Below, one piece after another: positions 17,535-26,700 of a stretch of DNA of 64,000 bases. Under the pieces are notes generated by a model. It searched no databases. It saw only the letters and a program-made list of their open reading frames with translations, and was not told the origin of the DNA. Both the position numbers and the translations under genes were made by a program. This stretch comes from Zhuqueibacter pondensis (GTDB lineage: Bacteria; Zhuqueibacterota; Zhuqueibacteria; Zhuqueibacterales; Zhuqueibacteraceae), in assembly GCA_034505955.1 (NCBI GenBank), contig JAPDQK010000004.1, forward strand, positions 62,001-126,000, written 5' to 3'. Every line of letters starts with the position of its first letter. Position 1 is the stretch's first letter.

Positions 17535-17554
17535 AAAGATTTTTCGCATGTGTT

Positions 17555-17794
17555 TCATTTGTGTTTCTCCTCGAGGTAATCGTAATAAGCCGTTTTAACC
17601 TCAATTTCTTCCGGGATGATGCCGGCGAATTTCCTGATGTCAGGATGAAGCAAATATTCTTGTTCTGTTTTACGCAACTGCGTGACAAAATTGGCGATTA
17701 AATCCGAAACAGTGGTTTTATGTCTTTGAGCAAATTCTTCAAGGAAGACAACATCGGATTCGGGAAGCTGAACGGTTAATTCGGTTGTATTCAT
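17555..17794 (-). CDS. DUF6364-like ribbon-helix-helix antitoxin
   Basis: 79 residues. The start is fixed by GAGGAA at eight bases before the ATG at 17794 (MNTTELTVQLPESDVVFLEE). The opening beta-strand and the segment FAQRHKTTVSDLIANFV are typical of ribbon-helix-helix antitoxins that bind their own promoter. These are usually followed immediately by a PIN-domain toxin gene, but here the ISL3 element begins 20 bases after the stop, so the toxin has probably been lost with the same deletion that removed the start of the S46 gene. Confidence 0.65.
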   Translation of the reverse strand: MNTTELTVQLPESDVVFLEEFAQRHKTTVSDLIANFVTQLRKTEQEYLLHPDIRKFAGIIPEEIEVKTAYYDYLEEKHK

Positions 17795-17921
17795 CACTTG
17801 TTCCTCTATGTCATTAAGTGAAGCAGACATGGATTCCGTCCCGAAGGCTACGCCGGTAGGGGGACAAAATGAAAACAGCCCAGAAATTTCTTCCTGGGTA
17901 CAGGAGATACCTTCGACCTCA

Positions 17922-17997
17922 AAGTCCCGTAGAGACGATTAAAAAATGATTTGTGATATCGCGCGCATGCCGATTTCATTCGTCTCTTTCGGGACTT
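17922..17997. repeat. Short inverted-repeat element with AAGTCCCG ends
   Basis: The 76-bp segment begins AAGTCCCGTAGAGACGA and ends TCGTCTCTTTCGGGACTT; the arms pair over about 16 bases with one bulge. Another piece just upstream (17838-17862) reads CCCGAAGGCTACGCCGGTAGGGG, belonging to the CTACGGGCGTAG-type repeats seen elsewhere. These repeats are all that I see in the gap between 17831 and 18037. Confidence 0.55.
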
Positions 17998-18037
17998 GAG
18001 GGGTGGTTATGAACTTTGTTCCCACCTCATTTTTGTA

Positions 18038-18366
18038 TCAATCCAAATTCTTCACAAAATATTTGCAGGCTTCAACCAAACGATGGAGCTCTTCCTCTTC
18101 TGCTTCATCCATCTCCAAATCCAACAACGACACTTCAAACTCTTTGCGGTTGCGGATGATCTTTGCGCGCAAGCCAGCGTAGCGTCCTTTGTTCGGGTTG
18201 ACTTCTACCAAATAAACCGGTTCGTTGATATGGGAGGCTTTCGCATATTTATCAATCGCGTCATTAATAACAACTCCAAAAGCCGCTATTTGTTCATCTT
18301 CGTTGTAGCAATCAACCGTGATTTCCTCGATCAGCTTCTCAATTCAGCGTTTCGTTTTTTCGGCAT
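18038..18366 (-). pseudogene. CcbP-type calcium-binding protein gene with a single-base frameshift
   Basis: A strong ribosome binding site (AAGGAG) precedes the ATG at 18364-18366, which reads MPKKRNAELRS and then stops. One base earlier in frame, the same stretch continues as KLIEEITVDCYNEDEQIAAF to LVEVNPNKGRYAGLRAKIIR and RKEFEVSLLDLEMDEAEEEE, ending KNLD at 18038. Restoring one A in AGAAGC (about 18334) gives an intact 109-residue acidic protein of the conserved family often annotated as calcium-binding. It forms a pair with the CcbP-like gene ten bases upstream. The frameshift could be true decay or a base-calling error. Confidence 0.65.
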
Positions 18367-18376
18367 TATTTTCTCC

Positions 18377-18814
18377 TTATCTGTTGGCAAACCACACCAC
18401 ATACTCCCGCACCGCCCAATAATTGGGATCGCTTTTGGGGGTGACTTCCAAATCCGCCAGCGGCACCCAACCCTCTTCTTTCCCTTGTTTGACATGTGCC
18501 ATCACGGCTTCATGAAAATCATCATAACCGAGCTCCAACACGGCCATCTTTGAGCCGACTGCAAATGGTTTGCTCTCATCCTCCTCACTGAATGGATTCG
18601 CATCCATGTCTTCCTCGCGAATCGCCGTGAATGGAAAAGTCACATATTGCTTGAGCCACTTTTGCCAGTTGCGCTCGTTCCATTGTTCCATTTTGCGTTC
18701 GAAAGCATCTTCATCATAGTCGTCATTTTCTTCGTCAAAATCGCTGCCGTCATCGAAATCGTCGTCCCACGAATGGTCATAGTTTTTGCTGCAGGGGTTG
18801 TCTTTTTCTTCCAT
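18377..18814 (-). CDS. CcbP-like calcium-binding protein
   Basis: 145 residues with a GGAGG site before the ATG at 18814. The first 40 residues are extremely acidic (WDDDFDDGSDFDEENDDYDED). The rest follows the conserved pattern of the Calci_bind_CcbP family: WNERNWQKWLKQYVTFPFTA, then KMAVLELGYDDFH, then WVPLADLEV and a terminal REYVVWFANR. CcbP was described in heterocyst-forming cyanobacteria as a cytosolic calcium buffer. The gene is ten bases from a frameshifted relative and 32 bases from the TPR gene on the same strand, so the three are probably co-transcribed. Confidence 0.75.
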   Translation of the reverse strand: MEEKDNPCSKNYDHSWDDDFDDGSDFDEENDDYDEDAFERKMEQWNERNWQKWLKQYVTFPFTAIREEDMDANPFSEEDESKPFAVGSKMAVLELGYDDFHEAVMAHVKQGKEEGWVPLADLEVTPKSDPNYWAVREYVVWFANR

Positions 18815-18846
18815 GATTTTCCTCCACTCGATTATATGGTGATGAA

Positions 18847-20742
18847 TTATTTCTTCGCCAGCTTTTGCAATTGCCTTTGCGCGTCTTGAAGACTCTCAGT
18901 GGCCATTTTATGCTCTTCCGGAAAAGCATCTGCCGTCCAAATTTGCAACGCGTTCTTAAAATAACCGATGGCCTTTTGCAGATTCGCCCTGTGATCGCCG
19001 GTGGTCAGTTCCACATAAGCGTTGCCCAAATTGTTTTGTGTGGAAGCCCATTCCGCCGGGAAATTTTCTTTGGTAAATACGCGCAAAGCCGCCTCGAAGG
19101 CTTCGACGGTTTTTTGCAGATTCTGTTGGCGGTCACCTGCAGTCAGGCTCGCATAGGCAATGCCCAAATTATTTTGCGTCATTGCCCATTTCAGCGGAAA
19201 GTCTTTTTCAGTGCGAACCCGCAAGGCGGATTCATAAGCTGCAATGGCTTTTTGCAAATTTTCATTTTGATCGCCGGTGGTCAGCGACCAATACGCATTG
19301 CCCAAATTGTTTTGTGTCGCGGCCCAATCCAGCGGGAAGTCTTTTTCCGTGCGAACGCGGAGCGAGGCTTGGTAAGCGGCAATCGCCTTTTGGATATTCT
19401 CGTCACGATCACCGGTTGGCAATTCCGAATAAATCGTGCCGAGATTGTTCTGCGCCATGGCCCAGTCCACGGGAAAATCTTTTTCGGTATAGACCCGCAG
19501 CGCGGCTTCAATGGCGGCAAGGGCTTTTTGCAGATTATCGGCGCGATTGCCCGCCGGCAATTTCAAATAGGCGACGCCCAAATTGTTTTGAATTGTGGCC
19601 CAATCCACTGGAAAATCTTTTTCAGAGTAAACCCGCAGTGCGGCATGGTAAGCGGCAATCGCCTTTTGCAAATTTGCGTTTTGGTTGCCGGTGGGCAGAT
19701 CGGCGTAAGCGCTGCCCAGGTTGTTTTGGAGAATAGCCCAATTTTTCGGCGAATCTTCTTCAGTGAAAACACGCAACGCGGCCTCGTAAGCGGCAATCGC
19801 ACGCTGCAGGTTTTCAGATCGATTGCCGGTGGGCAATTGGGCATAGGCGTTGGCCAAATTGTGCTGCACAATCGCCCATTTCTTCGGAGCAGTTTGTTCT
19901 GAATAGAGACTGAGAACAGTGTCATAATACGCAATCGCTTGCTGCAAATGCCCGGCGGCGTCCTTTTGGCTTTTGGCCAAATAATAATGGCACTTTCCGG
20001 CGTAGTATCGAATCTCGTTCAACTCGATGGCATTGACCACCGGTCGACTCAGCACTGCTTTGAAATGCGCCAGCGCCGCGGCAAAATTTTTGCGATCAAA
20101 AAGGGTGTAGCCAACCACGAAGTGGGTCACGTAGATCGGACTATTTACCAACTCTGCCGTTAGATTCACTTCGCTGAGATTTTGTGCGGCCAGGGCGCGA
20201 TCGCCAAGCAGAACTGCGCGGGGCTCCTCATCCACAATCGTGAGTCGAGGATGAAATTTTTTCTCGCCAACCTCGGTTCCCCAAATCACCAATTTTGCGT
20301 TGCTGATTTTGCCGAGGCTGCGCGCCTGTTTGTGCGCCTGTGCCAGGCCCAGGTCTTCTGCCACGGTTTTGTTACTGGGACGTACTTCGATCTTGAAGCT
20401 GGATGCTTCTTCGCTGAGGGCGGTATTCAGGGTGCGCACCAAATCTCGTTGCAGGGAATTTTTCTGATCATCGCCCTCGATGCGCAGGATCAGGATGCCG
20501 GCGGTATCTTGTGGGAAAATGTAGATTGGCGAAAAGAATAGCTGGTGAATGGCAATCTCGGACATGCCGATGAGTATGAGCGTGCCGATAAACAAAAGTT
20601 GGGATTTGGCCTTTTTTTCGCTCTCTTTTATGGTCTGGCCAAGATAATAAACGCCGGCCAGCCCGATGATCAGCAACATCATTACGAACCAGAAATCAAA
20701 GCCCGTGAGCTTGTTCAAAATTTTATCAATGATTCCAAGCAT
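18847..20742 (-). CDS. Membrane-anchored TPR protein with 46-residue tandem repeats
   Basis: 631 residues. Two N-terminal membrane segments (about residues 15-36 and 47-68) are followed by a 200-residue alpha/beta domain that looks CHASE- or TolB-N-like (FPQDTAGILILRIEGDDQK, NAKLVIWGTEVG). From about residue 285 to the end are seven full copies and one partial copy of a 46-residue unit with the pattern W-A-x-x-Q-N-N-L-G-x-A-Y, G-(N/D)-x-x-x-N-L-Q-K-A-I-A-A-Y and A-L-R-V. The copies are very alike at the DNA level (138-bp period, about 18900-19890), so the array expanded recently. AGGTGA precedes the ATG. TPR arrays bind proteins; the partner is unknown. Confidence 0.8.
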   Translation of the reverse strand: MLGIIDKILNKLTGFDFWFVMMLLIIGLAGVYYLGQTIKESEKKAKSQLLFIGTLILIGMSEIAIHQLFFSPIYIFPQDTAGILILRIEGDDQKNSLQRDLVRTLNTALSEEASSFKIEVRPSNKTVAEDLGLAQAHKQARSLGKISNAKLVIWGTEVGEKKFHPRLTIVDEEPRAVLLGDRALAAQNLSEVNLTAELVNSPIYVTHFVVGYTLFDRKNFAAALAHFKAVLSRPVVNAIELNEIRYYAGKCHYYLAKSQKDAAGHLQQAIAYYDTVLSLYSEQTAPKKWAIVQHNLANAYAQLPTGNRSENLQRAIAAYEAALRVFTEEDSPKNWAILQNNLGSAYADLPTGNQNANLQKAIAAYHAALRVYSEKDFPVDWATIQNNLGVAYLKLPAGNRADNLQKALAAIEAALRVYTEKDFPVDWAMAQNNLGTIYSELPTGDRDENIQKAIAAYQASLRVRTEKDFPLDWAATQNNLGNAYWSLTTGDQNENLQKAIAAYESALRVRTEKDFPLKWAMTQNNLGIAYASLTAGDRQQNLQKTVEAFEAALRVFTKENFPAEWASTQNNLGNAYVELTTGDHRANLQKAIGYFKNALQIWTADAFPEEHKMATESLQDAQRQLQKLAKK

Positions 20743-20812
20743 AAATCACCTACAGGTTTTAAAGCCACGCTTTCACGAAGCAGGCGAACGATCGTAAAAA
20801 TACGGCCGCAGA

Positions 20813-21055
20813 TCATCCTCCGGTATGTATCGCGTGGCTTGGCGAAAGATGGCCTTGAACCGTCGGATTCGGTGCAAGGCCCAACTCGGCCAAATCCTCG
20901 CCTTCGAGATGAAGCTGAATCGCCTCGTACAGATTGTGCGTCACTTCATTGAGCGTCTCGCCCTGGGTAACGACGGGCAACTCCAAACACTCGGCCGCAT
21001 AGCCGGATTGCTCACCGGCACGGATGACGGCTTTGATTGTTCGTTGCAGTTTCAT
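20813..21055 (-). CDS. Orphan HicB-family antitoxin
   Basis: 80 residues: MKLQRTIKAVIRAGEQSGYA, then ECLELPVVTQGETLNEVTHNL, then YEAIQLHLEGEDLAELGLAPNP. This is the partial RNase-H-like HicB fold. The last 14 residues differ from the usual ending. No HicA toxin gene is next to it, and the upstream neighbour (21095-21457) is a RelE-type toxin with its own antitoxin. It may be a solitary antitoxin or a leftover. Confidence 0.7.
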   Translation of the reverse strand: MKLQRTIKAVIRAGEQSGYAAECLELPVVTQGETLNEVTHNLYEAIQLHLEGEDLAELGLAPNPTVQGHLSPSHAIHTGG

Positions 21056-21094
21056 AATGAAATCGTCAGATGATAAAGGAAGTTTTTCTATGGT

Positions 21095-21457
21095 CTACAT
21101 TGCCTGCTGCTCTTCAAACTCTTTGAGTATGCGACGTATCTGCTCCGCCGAAATGTCGGCTTGCTCAAGTTTGGAGTAAATGGTCACAAGAATAATTTGG
21201 GTCGGAGTTTTGAGATTATAGATCAAACGATAGCCGGATCGCTTGCCCTTGCGAATGTCGCTATTCTGCACCCGCACTTTGAAGATCGTGTAACCCGTTC
21301 CCCGTATCTGATCGCCAATAATTTCACCTGCCTCCAAGCGATCAATTACCGGTTTGATATCAGATCGAATGTGATGATACTTCTTCGCCAGTGCTCGTAA
21401 GTTGCGTTTGACCTCTGGCGTATACTCGACTTGTATCTGCTGCCTTGATTCATTCAT
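21095..21457 (-). CDS. RelE/ParE-superfamily toxin
   Basis: 120 residues from the ATG at 21457, whose ATGA overlaps the stop of the upstream antitoxin gene. The pattern VEYTPEVKRNLRALAKKYHH, IRGTGYTIFKVRV, KGKRSGYRLIY and ILVTIYSKLEQADIS matches long RelE-type toxins, with the basic and Tyr residues expected for an mRNA-cleaving fold. It follows the antitoxin by translational coupling. Confidence 0.75.
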   Translation of the reverse strand: MNESRQQIQVEYTPEVKRNLRALAKKYHHIRSDIKPVIDRLEAGEIIGDQIRGTGYTIFKVRVQNSDIRKGKRSGYRLIYNLKTPTQIILVTIYSKLEQADISAEQIRRILKEFEEQQAM

Positions 21458-21672
21458 TCGGCATCTATACCCTCCCAAAGTTCAGACACGGGCCGAGTTT
21501 CACCAGCTAGGGCTTCTTTCCAACCTTGGCGGAAACTGTCCTCAGCAGATTTTAACGCAACACTTTCACGAAAGACGCGGACAATCAGAAGCAAGTTCGG
21601 CAGATATTCTTTGGGCGTCTCTTTAATCTCCCGAAGCAGTTGTTTTTCGTAAGTGGAAAGATGGAGGGACAT
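21454..21672 (-). CDS. Antitoxin paired with the RelE-type toxin
   Basis: 72 residues. AAGGAG stands seven bases before the ATG at 21672, which fixes the start (MSLHLSTYEKQLLREIKETP). It ends SELWEGIDAE and overlaps the toxin gene by four bases. Its first 50 bases overlap the end of the radical SAM gene in another frame. I do not recognise a named antitoxin family; the role is inferred from the coupled toxin. Confidence 0.65.
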   Translation of the reverse strand: MSLHLSTYEKQLLREIKETPKEYLPNLLLIVRVFRESVALKSAEDSFRQGWKEALAGETRPVSELWEGIDAE

Positions 21673-23461
21673 AAGCACTCCTTGTTGATTGGTTGCCAGC
21701 ATGTTGAAATTCAAAATCTAATTTACAAAGCAATTTAGTAAATGCAAAATGATTTTTCACCCCATGAATGACCCTTCCGACAGCTTTCTCCAAGAAAAGC
21801 CTGATTACGCGCGGCGAGGCTTCTTCCTCATACACCTGATATTTCAGCAGCCCTTTTTCACGCTGCACCAGCCGAATTCCCAGCAAGCGCCCTTCATTCA
21901 ATAATGCCCGCGCCAGCAAACCGCCGATCTCGTCTTCAGTGAGCTTGCACGAGAAAGTATAAGTTGCACCAGCCTGCGGAATGGAATCCGGAAGATTCGG
22001 CGAAGCCAGCAACGCTTCCAAATCAAATTCTCCGGTGCCACGCGGCTGTGCATCCAAGCGCGATTTGATGAAATTCAGAAAGCGTGTCAATTGGAAAAGT
22101 GTCACAAGATCACGGCGGACGAAATTCGGTGTCTCCACCGGAAAACACGTGGAACGTTGTAGCGCCAGTTCCGGGGAAGGGAGGAGGCCGCGTTCGAGGC
22201 ATTGCCGGTAACTTTCCGTACCAGGCGTGGCGTAAAATACACTCGGGCCGATGAGCACAGGCCGCTGCATGAGATGAATAATCGAGTCGAGCATTTCTTC
22301 AAGCGTCGAATCCGGCAAGCCGAGAATGACGTAGTTCACCATCCTCAAACCAACCTCATCGGCTTTTTGCACGACATAGTCAAAGTGGCTTGTCGAGCCG
22401 GGGCGTTTGATGGCGCGTTGTTGCTGCTTGTCGCTCGTCACCAACGCCAGATTGAGCGCACGGAAGCCGGCGCGTTTCATCTCCTCCACAAGCGACTCAC
22501 TGGCATTGGCTGCCGTAATGCCATTCATGGCCAGCAGCTCGATTTGGCCTTCGCCAAATTCTTCACGAATCGCCGCGAGAATTTTTGCTGCGCGCTTCTG
22601 ATCGAAGCTGAAGTTGTCGTCCTCGATATCAAAAATTTCCGTGCCAAAGCGCTCGCGGCAGAGTTTCATTTCATCAATGACGCTGTTGATTGAGCGCGTG
22701 CGGTATTGCCGGCCGGCGGTGAGAAAGATGGAACAAAACGTGCAATGATAGGGGCAACCCCGACTGGTCACCAACATCGTCAAACGTTTGCCGCCAAGCG
22801 TGTAGCGCGCCGGATCGATCAACTCGCGCGCGGGAAATGGCAATGTTTCGATGTCCTCGATGAGATCGCCTTGTTCGGGTAGATGAAGCCTGCCATTGGT
22901 TTTGTATCCAACGCCATAAATCGAGTCGACTGCCGACAATCTGCCATCACCGAGCGCCGCAACGAGTTCCGGCAAAGTGCGCTCGCCTTCGCCGAGTAAA
23001 ATAAAATCGACGTTGGGATTGGCGAGCATCTGCTCAGGACAGGCATTGACATGTGCGCCGCCCATGATCACCGGCCGCACCGGATCCAGCTCTTTCGCAA
23101 TCGCGGCTACGCGCAGCGCTTCGCGATAAAACGGCGTAAACAAGGATGAAATGCCAATCACATCTGCCTGTGCCGCGCGAATGCGCTCGCGAATTTCTTC
23201 CCATGGCAAGCCATAATGCCGATAGTGACTGAAGAGTTTGAAGGGGCTCAAATTGCCGGGACGATAATAGCGTTTGAGATAAGCAAACTCCCGCGGCACT
23301 TCGAGGGTTTGCTTTTTGTCCGTGGCCTGGCAATCGAGAACCTCGACCAGAATTCCCGTTTGTATCAACGACGCCGCGAGATAGAGCAACCCTACTGGCA
23401 GAGTGCGGATGGTGGTTTGGTAAAAGTCCTCAATGGGAGGTTGGATGAGCAAAACTTTCAT
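21623..23461 (-). CDS. B12-binding radical SAM protein
   Basis: 612 residues from the ATG at 23461 (MKVLLIQPPIEDFYQTTI). The N-terminal domain (to about residue 170) is a cobalamin-binding Rossmann fold with GISSLFTPF, VIMGGAHVNA and DFILLGEGE. The radical SAM core carries the 4Fe-4S motif SRGCPYHCTFC near residue 215, followed by FDIEDDNFSFD. A helical C-terminal region follows. This architecture is that of the BchE/hopanoid methylase-like class B radical SAM methyltransferases; the substrate is not predictable. The stop at 21623 lies 50 bases inside the downstream antitoxin gene. Confidence 0.85.
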   Translation of the reverse strand: MKVLLIQPPIEDFYQTTIRTLPVGLLYLAASLIQTGILVEVLDCQATDKKQTLEVPREFAYLKRYYRPGNLSPFKLFSHYRHYGLPWEEIRERIRAAQADVIGISSLFTPFYREALRVAAIAKELDPVRPVIMGGAHVNACPEQMLANPNVDFILLGEGERTLPELVAALGDGRLSAVDSIYGVGYKTNGRLHLPEQGDLIEDIETLPFPARELIDPARYTLGGKRLTMLVTSRGCPYHCTFCSIFLTAGRQYRTRSINSVIDEMKLCRERFGTEIFDIEDDNFSFDQKRAAKILAAIREEFGEGQIELLAMNGITAANASESLVEEMKRAGFRALNLALVTSDKQQQRAIKRPGSTSHFDYVVQKADEVGLRMVNYVILGLPDSTLEEMLDSIIHLMQRPVLIGPSVFYATPGTESYRQCLERGLLPSPELALQRSTCFPVETPNFVRRDLVTLFQLTRFLNFIKSRLDAQPRGTGEFDLEALLASPNLPDSIPQAGATYTFSCKLTEDEIGGLLARALLNEGRLLGIRLVQREKGLLKYQVYEEEASPRVIRLFLEKAVGRVIHGVKNHFAFTKLLCKLDFEFQHAGNQSTRSAYVPPSFHLRKTTASGD

Positions 23462-23583
23462 CTTGCTACGCCCGCAGGGTTGCAGGTTACCGGTTGCGTG
23501 ACCATCCAAGATACTCACTGTTTAAACATTTTACCACCCCATAAAGTAATCAAATCGGGCCAACTTTTCCAAAGACATTTTTT

Positions 23584-23674
23584 GAACACGGACTGCGTCT
23601 GTAAGATGATGCGGATTACCCGGATTCTTGCGGCTTTTCTCTCAGTGAAAAAAATCTCCATGTAATCCGCGTTC
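23584..23674. repeat. Degenerate ATCCGCG/ACGGAT dispersed repeat
   Basis: GAACACGGA at the left and TCCGCGTTC at the right pair, with GCGGATTACCCGGATT between. It is a worn relative of the repeat at 7688-7768 and occupies most of the gene-free stretch 23462-23724. Confidence 0.4.
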
Positions 23675-23724
23675 ACAAAGGTTGAAATTTTCCAACTGCC
23701 GGCCAATGTTACCAACAACATGGT

Positions 23725-26700
23725 TCATACCCATACACGCAATCTCCGGCAATCATAGTCTTTCGGCTGTACGCCGCAAAGATGACAAAATTTATTCGGA
23801 TCAGCTTTGCGCTCTTCATCCGAACGCTCGCGTTTGATCACCAGCACCACTGGGAAATCGCGGCGAGGCTTCTCGCGAAATTTCGGAACCTTGGAGCCGT
23901 CCCAACGATTCAGTTTTTCATCGTGCCAGTAAAACTTGTATTTCGATGTTGCTTCCAAAGAGTTCAGAAAATAATGCAGCGTTCGTGCGTAGTAAAACCA
24001 CTGTCGCGCAGAGTCCATAGCGCCGATGGGGAGGATGCGCAGCAGATGCAAGGGCAAAGACAAAGGCTCTCCGCTTTCTGCCACCGGCGGTTTCTTTGCG
24101 TAAGAGCCAAACAAACGATTCAAAGTGAAATAAGGATTTTGGCAGGATATGTCTTTGAAATAATCTATGTTGATGACCCAATCTTTTGAGGGATCGCCGG
24201 TCGCCGCCTGGCGCGTGAAATTCGACCTGAAGAGAAAAGTGTTCAAAACCATGGCAATCATGCCCGGATCGTGCGAACCGCGACAGCAACAAAACAGACG
24301 GGCGAATGGGGTATCAGGTTGAGGAACTTCCTTGCCGGTGGCTTGTCGCATCTTCGTACTGCAGTAATAGTTGCGGGCATGCAGCAGATTCTCCCAGGGA
24401 GAACAATTGCTGTGCACCATGGCCTGACGCTGCAAGCGCTTGCTGTTGCTCGCGACCACGTAGTCCTGAAACGCCGCGATGCGGCAGATGGTCATGCCGG
24501 GGCATGCAAATCTACCAAGGGAGTTACCTGGTTGAGGATCGAGCAGAACTTGACGGAAGGCACCCACACTGTTGTAGGCCCCTGTTGTGCGCCCGCTTAC
24601 TCGGTCAATGACGTCTGGGATGCCCGGTGGCTCCGGCTCCCCTGGTTTTCGCCATTCCATAAGTTGCGGCAGTTCCTCTTTAAGAGATTGCCATTCATCC
24701 TGATCGATTTCAGGCTCAACATAGTCCCGACCATCATTGGCAAAAATGCGTATGATCAACGGGTGATCCATGCTCTGCACATCCACGGCAGGTGAATCTT
24801 TTGTCAAAGGCGCCAGTGAGGCATATCCGGTTAAAGCGAAGGCCATGCGTTCAGGATCGAGCATGATGTTGCGCAGATATTGAAAAGAGGGCACATACGC
24901 CCCATGGATTGCGGATAATTGGTTAGCCTGACGCCACAAAGTATCGATCTGGGCTTTTGATTGTGGCATAAAATCAATACCTGCTAATTTGGCAACATAA
25001 TTTGCCAGCGTGCCCGGCCGATTCGGCAGGCAGCCGTTGATTTCAACGAATTGCGGTTTGGCCGGATCGAGAAAGCTGTTGCGCGCACCAGAGATAATTT
25101 CTTCAGTGTCGGCGTACGAGTCGCTGATCGTTTCTCCGATCACTTCACGCAGAAGATGATGATAACGGGCGTGGCTGGGATAGCTCGTGTCATCAGCTAA
25201 ATCTTCCTGATGCAGCTTGCACAATGCGTCGTAGTAGCGGCTGGCATCGCCAAGACTTAGCTGTTCCAACTCGTTCCCTCGCGCTGCAGACAGCAAGAGC
25301 AGGGGTAATTTGAACTTTGTGGGCTGGCTGGTTTTCAGACGCTCTAGCGCACGCACGCAGCGGGATAACATCAGCAATGATTTATCAACGTCTTCGTGAT
25401 TCATCACCAGAATATCCGGCTGATGATCGGCAAGGCATGTTTCGAGTGCGCTGATATCTGCCGCATTAACCACCCTGGTGGGTACGTGAAGTGGTTCGGT
25501 TTGACTGACCTGCTTCGATGGATAGGGATACCGTCCACCGGTAATATAAGTGGCAGGCCATTGCTGATCATAGGTATCCTTCTTTTGGGGATCTTTCAGT
25601 TTGGGATATTCCAACGGGTCGTCCGGTTCAGTCACAACAAAGGCAAAATTTTTTTGGAGTATTTGATGTCGCTGCTTGTGATCGCCGGGTAAATTAGTCC
25701 AAAGGGTTTCCAACATGTAATGATTGGCCTTATTGTTACCAATGACCAGCACCTTCGGCCAAATGTTATCGGCCATCTTGCGCACCGCCCGGACTTTTAA
25801 AATTGCCGCCCACAAGCGTTGCCCGAGAGTGAGGCCCTGATTGTGTTTGGGATAAACCAGAACGATGGGGCGATGGCGTGAGCGATAGGTGAGATAGGAA
25901 ATTTGATCGCTGCGCGTCACGCAAATGATGGAGCACACGCTGGCCTTGACGGCACGCTCGAAGACGGCCTGAACACTTTCCTCATCCGGCACCATGCTGA
26001 TCACCAGGCTGGCGCGCTCGAGGTTGACGCGTGAGCTAATGAACGGTTCTTTCGCTTCGCCGATCACAACAGGAACCAGCACCCGTCGCTCTGCATGGAC
26101 GATGTTGCCGTGGGGGTCACGGCTGCGATATCGCCGTTGGTATGTACTCACCACGCCGTAATTACCAAGCAGGGGGTTTTGGCCAGAATAAATGACATCT
26201 TTGGGATTATGCTCGATCACCACCGCGTGGCTGCACAGTTGTTCCAAGCGCAGGTCGGGGGTCACAATCTCGAGAAACATCTTCTTGCGGCGGTCTTTCC
26301 CTTGCAAACTATGCATTTGATTGATCTCGCGATCCAGCACACGTTTGCCAAGGTCTCCGAAGCCTATGAAAACGAGATGACCTTGCACCATCATAATGTG
26401 GTTAGCCAACCGGAGGTTAAAATACTCGCCAAAAGTTTCATCCGGCTTCACGGCAGCAAGAGAAATCGGGGTGAACCAGGCGATAAACACGCCAAGCGCC
26501 AGGATGATTTCATCCGCGGCAAAAAGTTTGTCGAGAATGTCGGTGCGGCCCGCGCTGGTCAGGATGGCCGGCGTGGCATGAAAAAACAAGGTCAGAATAA
26601 CACCGCCAATGAGCAGATAGGGATGCTTCAAGAGCATGGCCCAAATGAAATGGAAAAGATAGCGATGCGATTTAAATAACACACCCTGCACATCGCGCTC

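Noticed and set aside
17996..18553. 185-codon plus-strand frame
   Set aside because: It is antisense to the two CcbP-type genes, whose conserved motifs and strong ribosome binding sites fix the minus strand.
18900..19890. Regular repeats considered as a CRISPR array
   Set aside because: The period is 138 bp, the repeats are directly adjacent with no unique spacers, and they encode TPR units in one frame.
18865..19902. 345-codon plus-strand frame with a repetitive sequence
   Set aside because: It is the antisense of the 138-bp TPR repeats, so its own repetition is a by-product.
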